64,000 nt of DNA, taken from contig CM070639.1 of the NCBI GenBank assembly GCA_036346255.1, forward strand, positions 3,730,001-3,794,000, given 5' to 3'. Numbering within the stretch: the stretch's first letter is position 1; each line of letters opens with the position of its first letter. Below are positions 47,472 to 60,081 of the stretch, in pieces. A program made the position numbers and the translations under genes. The notes under the pieces were generated by a model that was not told where the DNA came from, did no database searches, and saw nothing but the letters and a program-made list of their open reading frames with translations. The stretch is from Ampelocalamus luodianensis (lineage: Eukaryota; Streptophyta; Magnoliopsida; Poales; Poaceae).

Positions 47472-50400
47472 CACGCCATTTTGGAATTCTCTGCTGATAT
47501 CTAGCTGCACTGCTAAAGCTTTGGCCAGTAAATAACCCACAAATAGCAAGAAAAGATACATGGGATTCCTGGTCAGCAGAACAGAATGGCACTGTCATGT
47601 AATAGTTTTCAGTGTGTGTAAAGAACTGCTGCACATAGTGCAGCTAATGAACCAAGTACCTTAGAAGCACCATGATCTCATTAAAACCGAGAACAGCGAT
47701 AGCAACAATCGCCCAAGGAGGAGGCAGCCTACCATTACCACGCCTGTGAGCTTGCTGGAGAGAGATGAAAAGTCAAGTCAAAGATAAGAAAATAAGACTC
47801 TATTTCACCCACTAGGAAAAGATTACTGCATCATAAGTGATCCAATTTATTGAAGGGAGTATTAAAATCTTCAAACTGCAGATTTCCCTAAATGCGACCT
47901 TCTAGCGGCATTCTAACGGAATAAACAATGCAGTGTGCAGATCTCCTGCGTGTTCTCGAAAAACAGAATAAACAATGTGCTAGCAGAAAATCTCTTATTT
48001 GTAAATACACAACCAGAGACCAAAGCTCTGTGGTATGACATGCATACCTGTGTGGATACTGCTTGAGTAATGGTGAACTCAGTTTCAGCTTTGAATTGCT
48101 TCCACAGTGACTTGCACTGAGCTGGAGTAATGAGTGTATGCTTTGGAGGAACCTGTTTCGAGAGTTCCACAAAGTGATGGTTCTTTGGTATACGCACTTC
48201 TATTATTTCTGCAGGAAGAACAAATAAACAGAAGCCTACCTCTTCCCAAGTAGTTGAAGCAAGTGGATCAGCAGAAGAAGCACTTGCACTCTTTGATGCA
48301 ACAGAACCATCCAGAAGTGTTGAAGTGAGAATGTTTTCAATCCTATCTGGTTTGTCATCCCAGCGAATGACAGCCATTACAGACAGAAGTTTGAGAGCCT
48401 GCAACATAAGTGTAAGAGCATTTAACAACAACAAAAAAAGAGTGAGAGTTTATTTGTCATGGTGAGAAGGGCATGAGTCCTATACAGCAGATCGAGCATC
48501 CTTTGCAATTGCACGGACATCTTCCTTTCCTGTCCAGACCCTTGGAATTGAATCCTTGTCGTGACTAAACACCGTTGTGAACCTGGCAATAACAGGAAAC
48601 TTTATCAGAAGGTTGTGAAATTGATTAGTACAAGGAACAAGAAACAGAGAATTTCGACGACCTCTCCTTCATATGCATCAAAACTTTGCCAGCTTCTTCT
48701 TTAGCTTTATTTTCCACGATACTTCGGGCATAATCCTTTAGATTTGACACCATTACATCTGACGATGTGCTTTCCATTTCAAACCCAGAGAGGGTTTTCA
48801 GAAACTCCGGCAGGACGGCCTCTGTCTCACGTTTATAAAGGTTTCTTATTGATGCCCAGGTTGCTTGGCCTGCAGCATCAAAAAGGGACTCCACAGGCTC
48901 GGCAAGTGCTTTTCTTAGTTTCTCCTGCACGTACACAAAACTTTAATTGTTACCAATGGAAACCAGTGCCGTAATATATGCCAAAGGAAATCTAAGAGAA
49001 GTATGTCTTCAGAAACTAATGAAAAGTCTTTCTTTTAGCTTGCCATACTTAACCTTAGCATGGTTTGACAGTTCTGATAGCTTCCCTTCACGAATTGAAA
49101 GCTCATGGTCTTCAATATCACGCCGAACTTTATCTAGTATTTTAGAGTAGTCCCAGTCCGCTTGCTTGATTACAGCATCTAGAATAGAAAGACTTATCAG
49201 ATTGCAGTATCACTTCAAAATATTGGTACAACAAAGGAAACTGTTGGACATAATGCTCTTTAGACAACGTAGCAAGTTCAAGTTGCTGTTCTTTGTAGGA
49301 CATCATACTACTTCAATTCAAGTATTCAAGACTATTACATTCTTCAATGGTCATATAGACACAATATCCCTGGAATAAATTTTATCATCCCTGAGCATTT
49401 ATAATATTTATACAAACTATCAATAATGAGCAACGAAAGAAGTTTACCTGCACACCCTTGATCAAATTCGTTGAGGGATGATTCAGTAGTCTCTCGAACA
49501 GATGCTGTGAAACCTTTTCCACTCTCCAAAGAATGATTAAGGTCAGTTTTAAATTTTTCAAGAGCCTTTGTGCGCAGATGATTCAACAATTTCTGGAACG
49601 CAGGTTGGACAAGCTGGGGGGGGGGACAAAATTAGCAACAGAGCAGAAAAATATGTACAAAGAAATGATGCGTGCCAAAAAAATATCAATAGTATTTATG
49701 TGTAAGAAAGAATATTGGCATCTGCTCTTTAACACCAGATGAACTTTTCAGAGTAGCACAATGGTTACAGCAATTTTAATTTACAAGGAGATATACTATT
49801 CTTTGGTGAGAAAAGAATACTGAAGTACAAGAGTGCCTTACATTCAGTATTCTAGATTCCAGCTGCTGTCGTTTTGCTGTCCTAACAGCTTCATCAAAAT
49901 AGACAGCTTCTTTGTCATACCTAAAAAATAATGATTCACATCTCAGTTCTATTTATGAACCGAAGTTTACATCACTAAATATTGGATTCACTAGAACCAA
50001 AACAAAACAGTAAGATTACCAACTTCTAGCTTCAATGTATGTACTTTGGTCACAGAAAAAAAAACATACCAGTATCTGTGAATGCCAATTTAAGAAAGCA
50101 GAGCGACAAACTATTATTAAGTCTTTGGTAAATATACCAGTGCAGATCTGTTCTCTATGTTAAATATTTCAGGAGTGTTGGGAATTTTAGAAATTTCCTA
50201 TATGAAGTACATGTCTATTCAGTCTATTGGTAGATGTATAGAACATAAAAGGCATATATATGACAAAGTTTATGTTACTGTACTAATAGATTGCAAAGTT
50301 GCAAGCACTAGGAATCATGTTGAACAAACCACCAGTGTCAATGACTCAAATCACACAAGGGCTTACTCTTGCATGTGAACATCCACAATATAGCCAAGTT

Positions 50401-53400
50401 TTTTCCCAAAGCCGGGTGCTGGACCTGACTGGACAGCATTCTCCAAATCCAGCCAATCCTAAAGAGGATTGCAAACATATTAGTGAGCCCAAAACCTCTA
50501 CGAAGGTTAAAGGATCTTTATGTGGCAGGTTCTTACCGCATCTGAGGTTAGGCATCCAAACTTCTTGTTTGCAATTTCATCACACCGCACTGTAGCAACC
50601 ATTACCTTGCATGATGAAACAAATGGAAATAAATCATCGACTAACAAGTTTGAGTTGTTGCTTCAACTAAATTGTTAATGTTACTTTACCTCAGCATAAC
50701 ATCTATGCTTGTACTCACAGGTAACTATTTTAAATGATCATATTTGAGATGCTTCATGCCAATTGTTGATTTCATGTTGCATTTAAGATAATTAGCAAGA
50801 TAAACACTTTAAGAATATCAAAAAAGTTTGAGAAGACTTTGCATCGACAGGATTAGCATTATATAGGTCTAGGTACAAGGCGCTGCCATGCAATCTCTTT
50901 GCCAGAAAATTCTATGACTGTTAACAACAATTTTTCAGAGGATGGCTTCATAAAAAAAAGGTTAGAGGATTGGTGTGGCATTACTCTTTCCATGCAGAAT
51001 GTGGATTTATTGATGCATGTCGCACATCATTTTATGTAAAATTTAATGTGCACAACAACATTATGCACCTTAAATCCTTAATGATTCATGCAATGTAATA
51101 CTGATCCAGCATAGGTACCTTGTGAGCAGGAAGATCAAGATCCCTGTTCTCTCGGATAACTTTCCAAATCTGTTGTGAACTAAACAAAAAACCTGAAGCA
51201 GGAACTACTCCTCTCCTATCACCTGCAAGACCTCCTGGTGCAATTGAATTTGCAAATCTCTGCCTAAGTTGTTGAACCTGGTTGAGGTAAAGGTAAGGTG
51301 CTTGAAAAACAATATCTTTAGATTCCCCTTTTTTATTTGGACACTTTCTGTTGTACTTCTATACAGAAAATTTTCTTTACAGACAAGTTTCAAGTCATTT
51401 TTAAAGTACCTGTTCTCTGAATTGCTCTTCTTTTTCTTCAAAACTGGGCAATGCAGTGACTTCCACCTTAATATTGACAAACAATGTTATAATCAGCAAA
51501 ATATAAATATTTTTCAAGATTCAATAACAAAAGTAGAAAGCTTACATTAAAAAATTCACTGAGAGGAGTGTCCTTGTGTGCCTCTGGCTTAGCAACCGAG
51601 TTCCATATCTGATCAAATCTGTGACAAAATTAGAACTAGGAAAAGCCAACAAACTAGTAAACAAAGATGAAACCAAAAGAGGCCAGCACCTTTTGAATAT
51701 CCTCCCTTAGAACTGGTTCTAGATGTTCAAGTGGAGTCTACATGAAAACAATGATGTGTCTGAGATTCGCCCAAGTAAATGGATCAAACATTATATTTCT
51801 AATAGCTTGCATAAAAACATGATAGTAAACATATTCAAGAAAGGAAGACAACAAAGGAGAGGCAAACCCTGGTTCTATCACGTATAACAAATAATAGTGT
51901 TGTCTTCCGAGGACTGAACAAACGCATCATGACCTACATACCCAGTTGTCCGAATGTTACTAATACATCACTACTATATATCCCATCTGCAAGTAAGGGT
52001 ATACCTGAAAGAACAGAAAGGTTGCAGCTCGGTACCTGAAATACTGTCTTTAGAAGTGGTTTATTTGCAGCTTGCTCCCGACCGATATCATGGCACCACC
52101 TATAGGCATACACACGGTGATAATAAAAAGGCAAAGTAAATGCATGAACTAAAGCTTAAACCTATAAGGCCATGAGGGGAAGTAATCAAAATATCAAAAT
52201 ATTTTCAGTAAAATATAGTTGGATCATAGAGAACGACTCACATGTTAATCAGAACTATATCTGAAATTGCAAGAGCAAATAGTGCACTTTGCTTCTCAAA
52301 TGCAGTGTCATCCTAAAATAAGGCAAAAATACAGATGTGTCAGAAAAGAAAGTGTACCCACTAACCTCCTTACAGCAATATGTCTAATAATCCTGATCCA
52401 CACACCATGCTTAAGTTGCTTCAACTCGTGTAAGGGCACCTTTTAAAACATAAGTACTAATCAAGCAGGTTAAGATCATTTTTGTTCATTGGAGGAACAA
52501 CCTTTACATTTCTTACTTGAAGACAGGAAAGTCGAAAGAAATGACAATGCAATGTTAAAGCAATATTTGTGAACCAAATTTTGCAAGCTTGAGCTGTTCA
52601 GACTGAGAGATATCAGATAATGCCATCACCACAGGAGAAAAGGAAGTACTAATGCTAACTGAGCCTGACTGTATGTATTTCAGGTAACATAGCACAAAAG
52701 ACAAAAGAAAACAATCTTGTGTTAATATCAAGTGTCATTTCTTAAATTGCCCTGTTCTATTATCCAAGTTCCAAGTTTTCTTGTCTGGGCACTAAAAACT
52801 CAAAGAAAGAAAAAAAATAGTGTTATATATTTCTAGTCTGGGCTAGGTCTAATTGGCAGTGTTTGGTGATTGTTATGTGAAACCATATCAGGTAACCAGA
52901 ACAACTATAGTTACCAAGTCTACAAACTTCCAACAGCTCTTAACCATTACACATTGCTATTCCAAAAGTTTTGCTAAAAGATATTGAACATGAAAATTAA
53001 ATTGTGAAAGGAAAGCATACCTCGCCTCTTTCTCTTCCATCAGTACCCTCCAAATCCAATACAACAGTACAAGGCTCAACACCAACACAGCGTGCTATCC
53101 AGATGCCTTTGGTGGTTTGGCTCCTAACAACAGAAATAGAGCATCAACAATTTTGCCCTAAACAGAAATCAAAATTTAGTAGTGTATACTACATTTGAGA
53201 GCTCAGAGCTGCAATTTCATGATAAAAGAAGGGGAAAGTGGACATGCAAAGTGGCAAGCAAAGAAAGAGAACTAGTTGCTCACTTATTTATTCACAAGTA
53301 AATAAAATAAACAACATGATGAATAAATTTATAATCATGTGGGGGAAAGAAAATGGTCTATACCTTCCCCTGAATGCATCCATCTCCCTAAAATTAGTTC

Positions 53401-54818
53401 CGAAGAGTTGGTTCAACAAGGTACTCTTTCCTGATCAAAATAACAGTATGATGAAAATAAATCCCAACCAAATTCTAAAGTATGTACTGTCTATTTGTAA
53501 AAATGGGCAGAAAGCCCACATATCAGCCAAGAATACATGTTTAAGTTCAGTGTCAGGCTATCAGCCAAATGCTGAGAATTAACATTTTACAGTTTAATAT
53601 CAGAAAAACAAACAGGTAACCTCCAAGAAAAGAGGGCATGCGATATATTTATCATTATTTATTAATCACAAAATACATCTGTGGACTGTGAAGATCAGAT
53701 GCTAGGGGAAAACATTGCCCTACATTTGCTTGAGATCTATCATTCATGTCAGCAAGTTCAGGGCTTCAAAAAAAATATGCACAAACACCCTACTTTAAAG
53801 TTTAAAATACACTCATGTTAGCCAATTAAGGTTATTGCAAACTGCCCACATTTATCAAAATAACCTTGTACAACGCTAAGTGGAAAAACCATGGTGGCTC
53901 ACTAATACGAAGGCGGTAAAAATGCCACCACAACTTCAGAGAAATAGCAATGTCACACACTAGCAACGCAGATTTCTACCAATGTACTATCAAAGCAAAC
54001 AGACGATCATCTAGCATATAAGAGGCTCACCCACCTATGCAATCTTTCAGGAAAGCCTATCAGCGAGTTCATGTTGTCAGTGTCAACAACGTATGTTCTC
54101 ACTCGCCACGCAGAATATGTACGTGGCATTTGGCACCATCTCATTATATGCCGAGTGCCGAGTGCCAACCACAAGCAATCGTGCGCAGGCATGTAGAAAC
54201 CAAGACAATAAACTCAATGATTTGGTTGCACGATGCTACTGCAAATCAACTGAATCGCCTGTTAACCAACGCAATAAGCGCGCACCAGCGCTTGGACGAG
54301 CACATGGCTACCGGAACGCGCGAGCCAAACCCCTCATCCGAGCAACAAATCCCCCCGCGCACGCGCACGCTGCATGAACTCCCGATCTAACAGAGGCACC
54401 AACGATATATAGCCATTATTAACCTGATCAACCAAATGCCTGCGCGATCACCAACGCAATTCTAGAGAGGGAGAATATCTAATTAATGCACTCCATTGTT
54501 GATTGGAAATGGAACCGCGCGCTACTGATTTCAAGCGAAATTTACGTGAGTTGAAATTGAAACATTTGATCAAACAGGCGGCCAGCGCCGCGCACGGGTC
54601 GAATCGAGCACAGGGTCGAACCAACACCGATTCAATCGATGGATCGGCATACGTAGTTACGTACCGCTGCTCTGGGGCCCCATGATGGATACGACGGCGT
54701 AGGATAGGCCGCAGCCGGCGACGCCCGCGGCCGCCATGAACCGCTCCGCCGCGTCGCCGGCGAACTCGCCCTCGCCGTCGATCAGCTGCACCGCCGCCGC
54801 CGCCGAGTCCTCCTCCAT
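47472..54818 (-). pseudogene. RHD3: RHD3 tandem copy B, truncated after exon 21
   Basis: Minus-strand exons in order: 54,818-54,665; 53,430-53,364; 53,123-53,021; 52,312-52,242; 52,099-52,036; 51,933-51,868; 51,737-51,690; 51,608-51,546; 51,466-51,410; 51,277-51,119; 50,605-50,537; 50,458-50,367; 49,920-49,842; 49,613-49,448; 49,178-49,054; 48,924-48,662; 48,582-48,486; 48,398-48,240; 48,152-48,048; 47,754-47,660; 47,568-47,472. The frame is open through exon 21 (733 residues), including the GTPase domain, helical domain and both membrane segments, and exon 16 is intact (263 nt). The last exon, encoding the 116-residue cytosolic tail, was not duplicated; after exon 21 the sequence runs through 60 bp of intron into the Copia 3' LTR. 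A transcript could end in the LTR or splice into copy A. One coding difference noted is Leu for Met in exon 14. It could make a tail-less but folded GTPase, so calling it a pseudogene is provisional. Confidence 0.9.
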
Positions 54819-55560
54819 CTCCGAGCCAACTCGCCCGAGCGCGCACGCGGATAGGGTTCGTGGCTCGGTGGGGAACGGATGGGAGGCGACGATGATGGCG
54901 GTGGCTCACTCCGCCCGCGCTTCACTTTCTCCGCTTCGCTTCTCCGGCCTCTCGGCTTTCGCGGAGCACGCTACGTGAGGCTCCCCTCCTCTTTTGCATA
55001 TATACCCCCCTACCCGCCACGCCTCGGGATTTTTTCGCTTTTGTCCCCTGATAAATGCCGATATTATATGTGAAACCACCTTTTTGAAATGTTGCATGAG
55101 TTACGCCCTTACATAAATCCGCCTTTGGACCTGGGTTACATGCATGGGAACTAAAATCCGCCTTCGTTGCTACTTTGACGAAGAAGATCAGGCCACAGAC
55201 AGAATCTGAAGAAACAAATATCCTAGTTTGATCTCACCCTGGGAAGAAGAAGATTGCTCCTATAAGGGATTCATCTTTCAATTGTCTAAGTGGCAAGAAG
55301 CAATTTGTGTTTGCATGTTCGAGTTTAACACATTAATTTGCAAGGACCAAGAGGCAGGACTGAAAAGATCATCACACTGACTCACTTCAATACCAAACTA
55401 TCACAAGAGAGAGAAAAACAGAAGCATATTCTACATTCATGCACACTCAATCTCTGACACACAGACACACAGACACACGCCAAAGTGTTATTCTTCAGAT
55501 CCTAGAAAAATGTCTCATTCAGGCAGAGCCGCGAAGAAGCTTCAGCTTCTACTGTTAAGG
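54819..55560 (-). promoter_or_regulatory. RHD3 copy B promoter / IQD 3' flank
   Basis: Only 742 bp separate the IQD stop codon from the RHD3 start codon, both genes reading leftward. This must contain the IQD 3' UTR and the RHD3 promoter. A simple ACAC-rich tract lies near 55,455-55,480. It is the ancestral arrangement, as the IQD gene is complete on this side only. Confidence 0.5.
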
Positions 55561-57064
55561 TCACTGAAACTTCAGAACCTTCACACTGTGAGAGTGCGAG
55601 TGAGATCGCCATGCGACGCGCGCCGCGGTGGCCGAGGTCACCGCGGTGCTCGACGACCCGCACTCGCTGTCGGCGAGCGACACGCTCGACCTGTCCAGCC
55701 TCACGGCCCACGGGCACGCCGCGCTCACGCTCGCGCGCGCCTGCGACGCGCACCGCTCCATGAGCTCCCCGGCAAGGTCCCGCGGGTCAAGGGACGCCCT
55801 GCGCCGGCCGCCGATCCCACTAGGAGGCCGCTCGTACGACGGCGAAGGCGAGGCTGTCACCGCCGCCACGGACCCGGACGCGGGGCGCTGCCTCGGCGAG
55901 CTCTGCGACCGCGCCTTGGCGCGCGACGACTCTGTGTTCGCCATGTAGTTCGGGAACGGCAGCGACGCCGCGTGGTCGGCGGCGTGGCACGCCTTGCTGC
56001 CGCGGTGGCGCCCGCTCACCTCGGACGAGGCGGAGAAGGAGACTGAGTAGTCCTCAAACCGGCCGCTCAACGTCCGCGCGCTCGCGTCCGTTAGCGCCGA
56101 CGGCGTCGGCGAGACCTTCTGGTACAGCTCGGCCTTCGCCGGCGTGCGGCTCAGCGGAGTCGAGTAGCAGCTGCTGCTGTGCCGCACGCACGCCCTCGGC
56201 GTGGCGTGCGCATCACCTCCGCCGTTGTCCACCTCCACGATCTTCACGTTCTCCTCCAAGCCCCTGTCCACCGTCTCCTGCATGGCCAGCCACACATTGT
56301 CACATCTTCTCATGTCATCTCATGCCCACAGCCTCCCATGTTCGTTGGTACTTACCAGTGGCTTCCGGGACCGATGGTGCTGCGGCGACCGGCGGCTCGG
56401 CGGCGGCCGCGGCGTGCGGGTGAGCGGCTTGTCGTTCTCGAGGAAGCGCAGACGCTCGGCGCGCGCGCGCTTCTGGGCGGCGACGAGCGCCTGCATGCGG
56501 CGGAGCGTCATGTTCGCCTGCCGCCTCACCAGGTGGCCCCTGACCATCGCCTGCAGCTTCACCATCCCTCTCAGCGCGCGCAGCGCCTTCCTCGCCTGCG
56601 CATTGCCACGCATTTCACTTCAGAGAATTGCACAAACCAAGAACTGGTGCAACGCAAGAACGTACCAGGTACGATCGGAATGCCGACTGAATCTTGATCG
56701 CCGCAGCCTCCTCGGCGTCACCGGCGCTCCCCTTCGACGCTGGAAGGACGACCGTGGCCGCGCCGATCGCTACCTCGAGCGCGGCAACGGCATGCTGGTC
56801 CTGCACCACCACATGCACCTCTGAGAAACAGTGCGACGACGTGGACGCGAGCTGGCCCTGGCCGGACGTGCCCGTCTCCTTGCCGTTCGCCGCTGCCGCC
56901 GGACGCCGGAAGCTCCATCGCCTCTTCTCCTTCGCAGAAGGTGTCGACGCCGGCGTCGGCACCGTCAACGATAACGACTGGCTGTCGGCTTTGTCCTTGT
57001 CCTTGGCCTTCTTGTCCTTCTTGCCGGTCAGGAAGCTTCTGAGCCACCTACCCGGCTTGCCCAT
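55561..57064 (-). CDS. IQD protein (IQ67-domain calmodulin-binding), 451 aa
   Basis: Three coding exons: 57,064-56,666; 56,595-56,356; 56,277-55,561; in phase, 1,356 nt. A 3' splice site (CTGCAG) directly precedes the ATG on the minus strand, so the leader is also spliced, as is common in IQD genes. The N-terminus MGKPGRWLRSFLTGKK is the conserved IQD start. The IQ67 region runs from about residue 120 to 182: IKIQSAFRSYLARKALRALR, then VKLQAMVRGHLVRRQ, then RRMQALVAAQKRARAE. The intron between residues 133 and 134 splits the first IQ motif, a diagnostic feature of the family. The basic Ser-rich tail contains the DUF4005-like SYMANTES-type element as NYMANTESSRAK. IQD proteins bind calmodulin and locate to microtubules or plasma-membrane domains. 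Its last exon contains the right end of the tandem duplication but is uninterrupted here. Confidence 0.95.
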
Positions 57065-58499
57065 CTGCAGAAGAGAACACTACAAGGCTTCAGCTGCAGC
57101 TGCAGCAGCTGCTGCTAGCCTGCTACTAGCAGTAGTAGTACCCCATTAAGCATTTTTGCAGCTGCATGCAGAGATGACAGAATGAAAGCGGCAGCAGCAT
57201 GTTTCAGAGAAGTGTGAAGTGATCTAATGATCTTGATATAAAATGGATCACTCATTCATTCAGACTCAGACTCAGCACTAGTTACTTCTACTGACTCACA
57301 TATCATCTCTGCTTCTGCCGTGTGCTTTGCTCGTTAGCTATTTACTGTTTTTCTTACACATTCAGTAGAGTGGTCTAGTGGAGGGACATGGAGTTAAATA
57401 TCTGTAATTTTGTACCCTCCACAAATGACCATTAACTTTTGTGGCAAGACCATGAAACAAAGAGAAGAGTGCCCTAGCTAATCAGGGTCCCCATATGAGA
57501 TGGATTAGCTTAAGTGCCTCATAGTGATTTATGGTGTGAGTATTTAAGGGGGTGGTCAGAGCCGGCATGTGGTGAGTATCTTTCACTGAAACCCAATTAT
57601 CAATGTGGGCACTACAGATTCATGGACGGTCCAGACTCCAGAGTAACAGCAACAGTAGTACTCCTCATCTTCCAGAAGACACACATGGCACAACTCAGCA
57701 CAAGATGGTATCAGGCCTGCACTCCTTAACCACATCTGAATTGAAGCAACTGCTTTCTGGCTCATGATCCAATGGAAAGCATAGCCTGAACCTTTCTGTG
57801 GTTGCTTTCACAGGTTCGTGCTGATGATGTGATGTGGATCCAGCTAGCAAGATCGTGTTGTTTGGCCCTGATTTTTCACGGCACGTCTTGATGGTAGCCT
57901 CCTAGTCCTTACACAGTATAAGAACAATAAGGCCTCCTTGATAAACTTTCTCCCACGCACACCGCAGCATGTGAACAAAGGGTAGTAGAACCGAAGTTCC
58001 AGCGAATAAAATCCAACACCTCAATTGGATTCAACACACCAAAAAGCAATTCCTCGTGGAAATTTCAAGAACACGATAACCTTACCAACAAAACTATAGT
58101 GATTTTCTAATATCTATTTCTTAACTTATAACATAACTTCTTCACCCCCTTACAATGGACTATGCACTGGCCTTATATTGGCACCTAATGGTGTGGCCAA
58201 ACACACACGACCTAAGGTCGTAACCAACACACGCACGGCACAAAGCCGATTCTATCTCTAACTCCTAAACGCACACAATTCAAACTCTCATATTTTGGAC
58301 TACTAAATAAAATAGCATGCGCAGATGCTAGGACTCTCTAATTTGGAAACTAGAATTTCTACATCTTAAAAATTGATTTGAATTGGTATGGAACCAACCC
58401 GGATGTATCTAATCGGGGAAACCATGTGTTCTTCTATTCCTGGATCATCTCTAGCTTCCAATCTTTCCTTCTTTCTGATTTGCCATATTAGATTCAGAT
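57065..58499. other. IQD upstream region, otherwise empty
   Basis: 57,065 to about 57,250 holds the IQD leader and its intron, with a CAG/CTG-rich tract at about 57,090-57,115. A minus-strand TATA-like CATTTTATATCAAG lies near 57,235-57,248. From 57,500 to 58,499 I recognise no gene; short frames have no domain. Confidence 0.45.
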
Positions 58500-58930
58500 C
58501 ACCTGGACGTGGACTTGGTTGCAGACCTGGTCGAAGATGTAGGTGCAGACTTGGTCGTAGTCGTGACCCATTTGGTCGTGGTCGTAACCCTTCTGGATGC
58601 GGTCGCAGGCCTCTTGAACGTGGTCGTAGACTACTTGGTAGTGGTCGTAGGCCAATTGGTGGTGGTCATGAACCACCTGATCGTGGTCGTGGAATGTTTC
58701 CATCGAGTACTATTCTCGTCAAGTATTGTTCCTGTCGGGTACTTCTCTCGTCAAGTACTGTTCCCAACGAGTATTGTTTCCGTCGAGAATTGGTCGTGTA
58801 ACTCTTAAAGCTGATCGTACGTAGCCCCACGGAACTGGTCAAAGACCCTTAGGAACTAGTCGTAGACCTTCTGGATTTGGTCGTGGACTTTCAGGAACTG
58901 GTCATAGACCTTGCTCTCTTCTGGCTCTAC
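58500..58930 (+). repeat. Degenerate ~21-bp minisatellite
   Basis: 'ggtcgtggtcgta'-type units recur roughly every 21 bp from 58,510 to 58,690, then a second phase built on 'cgtcaagtactgttcc' units to about 58,795, then the first type again to 58,925. The plus frame reads as 7-residue GRGR-x-P-x repeats inside a 137-codon open frame (58,388-58,801), and the minus frame as YDHDQ-type repeats. This is explained by period 21 being a multiple of three rather than by a gene. Confidence 0.75.
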
Positions 58931-60072
58931 TTGCACCTGGCTCACTCTTGGCCACATCAACAACAATACTGTTTGGTGCCACATCATGATGAGTGATGAT
59001 GAATAGTAATGTGTGCCTTTGAATCTTTGGCCTATACATGCAACTTTGGAGCTGTTGCTGTTGGTGCTTCTGCTGGAGGGTTTATGAGGGTGCTAGCCTG
59101 ACCTTGGAACCCTGGGGCAGGGGCTAGGGGGCTGAAGCTGCAGGGACCAGACCAATGGACCATGCATGGTGGCCCTCATTGAAGATGGGCAATAAATCTA
59201 GCTAGGGTTTTGATTCAGTTTGAATGAATATCTGAAGCAAAGATAATTCTGAAGATTTGTTCTCCTCAGTCCCAGTTGCTTTCATTAGATGCAATCGCCA
59301 GTTCTTTTCTTTTTTGGAGAACAAATAGGAGAACTGCATGGCATTGCCTTAAGCTTGGCAGTTCTCACATGTACAAACATGGACATGGCCTGTTTGGAAC
59401 GCAGGAGCTTCACACAAATATTTCAGGAGTCTCAGAGCAAACAGTTTGATCCCCACAAGAATTTGAGAAAATCCCCGCGTTCCAAAGCCCAAACGTGGCA
59501 TAAGCCTTCTTTACAGCTAAGAAGGAATGAACCATGAGGTATCCCATAGATTTTACAAAGTTTGTTAGGGCTCTCATAGAATCGAATCACGATCCCTATC
59601 CCATATCTGAAGGTGAGGTATGCAGTCTGATCTTTTTCCATGGCTGAATATTCTTCTCCTTCGCTCATCATCATCGTGGCTGCGAGGTACAGTTAGAGTA
59701 CGGTCCGTGTTGGTTGGGAGAAAGGATTGGTGGTGCTTTACCAAACGCTGTACGTAGCAACCGTACATGGAGTGACAAGACGACCACGAGATCTCCCTCC
59801 ATCAACTCCGGAAAAGGCAGGATTTTGAATGATCAGCCGCGAGCCATGATCCGAATAGGAAATTAACCCGGCAATTTTGGAAATGGATCATCTGCAATGC
59901 AGACAATTCCGATGATTTACGTATGGTATTAGAAAACGATATCCACCATCCGATCAAAAACAAAGGTCTATATCAATGGCTACAGTAAATATTCCCTGTT
60001 GTTACAGCGCCGCTGCCTAGGGCCCCGGCAATTCTACTTGATCTCCTCTGCTGCCAACTTTGCTGGTGCTTG
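58931..60072. other. Intergenic, no gene recognised
   Basis: Mixed-composition sequence without recognisable coding domains, RNA genes or clear transposon ends. Short open frames (80-82 aa at 59,289-59,674) overlap on opposite strands and show no family features. Confidence 0.5.
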
Positions 60073-60081
60073 TGTGAGTAT

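Larger units (their letters stand above)
41652..56086. repeat. Tandem duplication unit B with Copia insertion
   Basis: Unit B equals unit A plus a Copia element of about 5.45 kb at 41,954-47,407. Removing the element and one ACTAC target copy leaves about 8,976 bp, matching unit A. The right end is continuous with the rest of the IQD gene and so is the ancestral flank; the left ancestral flank, including RHD3 exon 22, adjoins unit A. The first 302 bp (41,652-41,953) differ from unit A in an unusual way (see findings). Confidence 0.93.

Noticed and set aside
58388..58801. 137-aa GRGR-repeat protein
   Set aside because: The open frame follows from a 21-bp repeat period; no start context, splice structure or family supports a gene.
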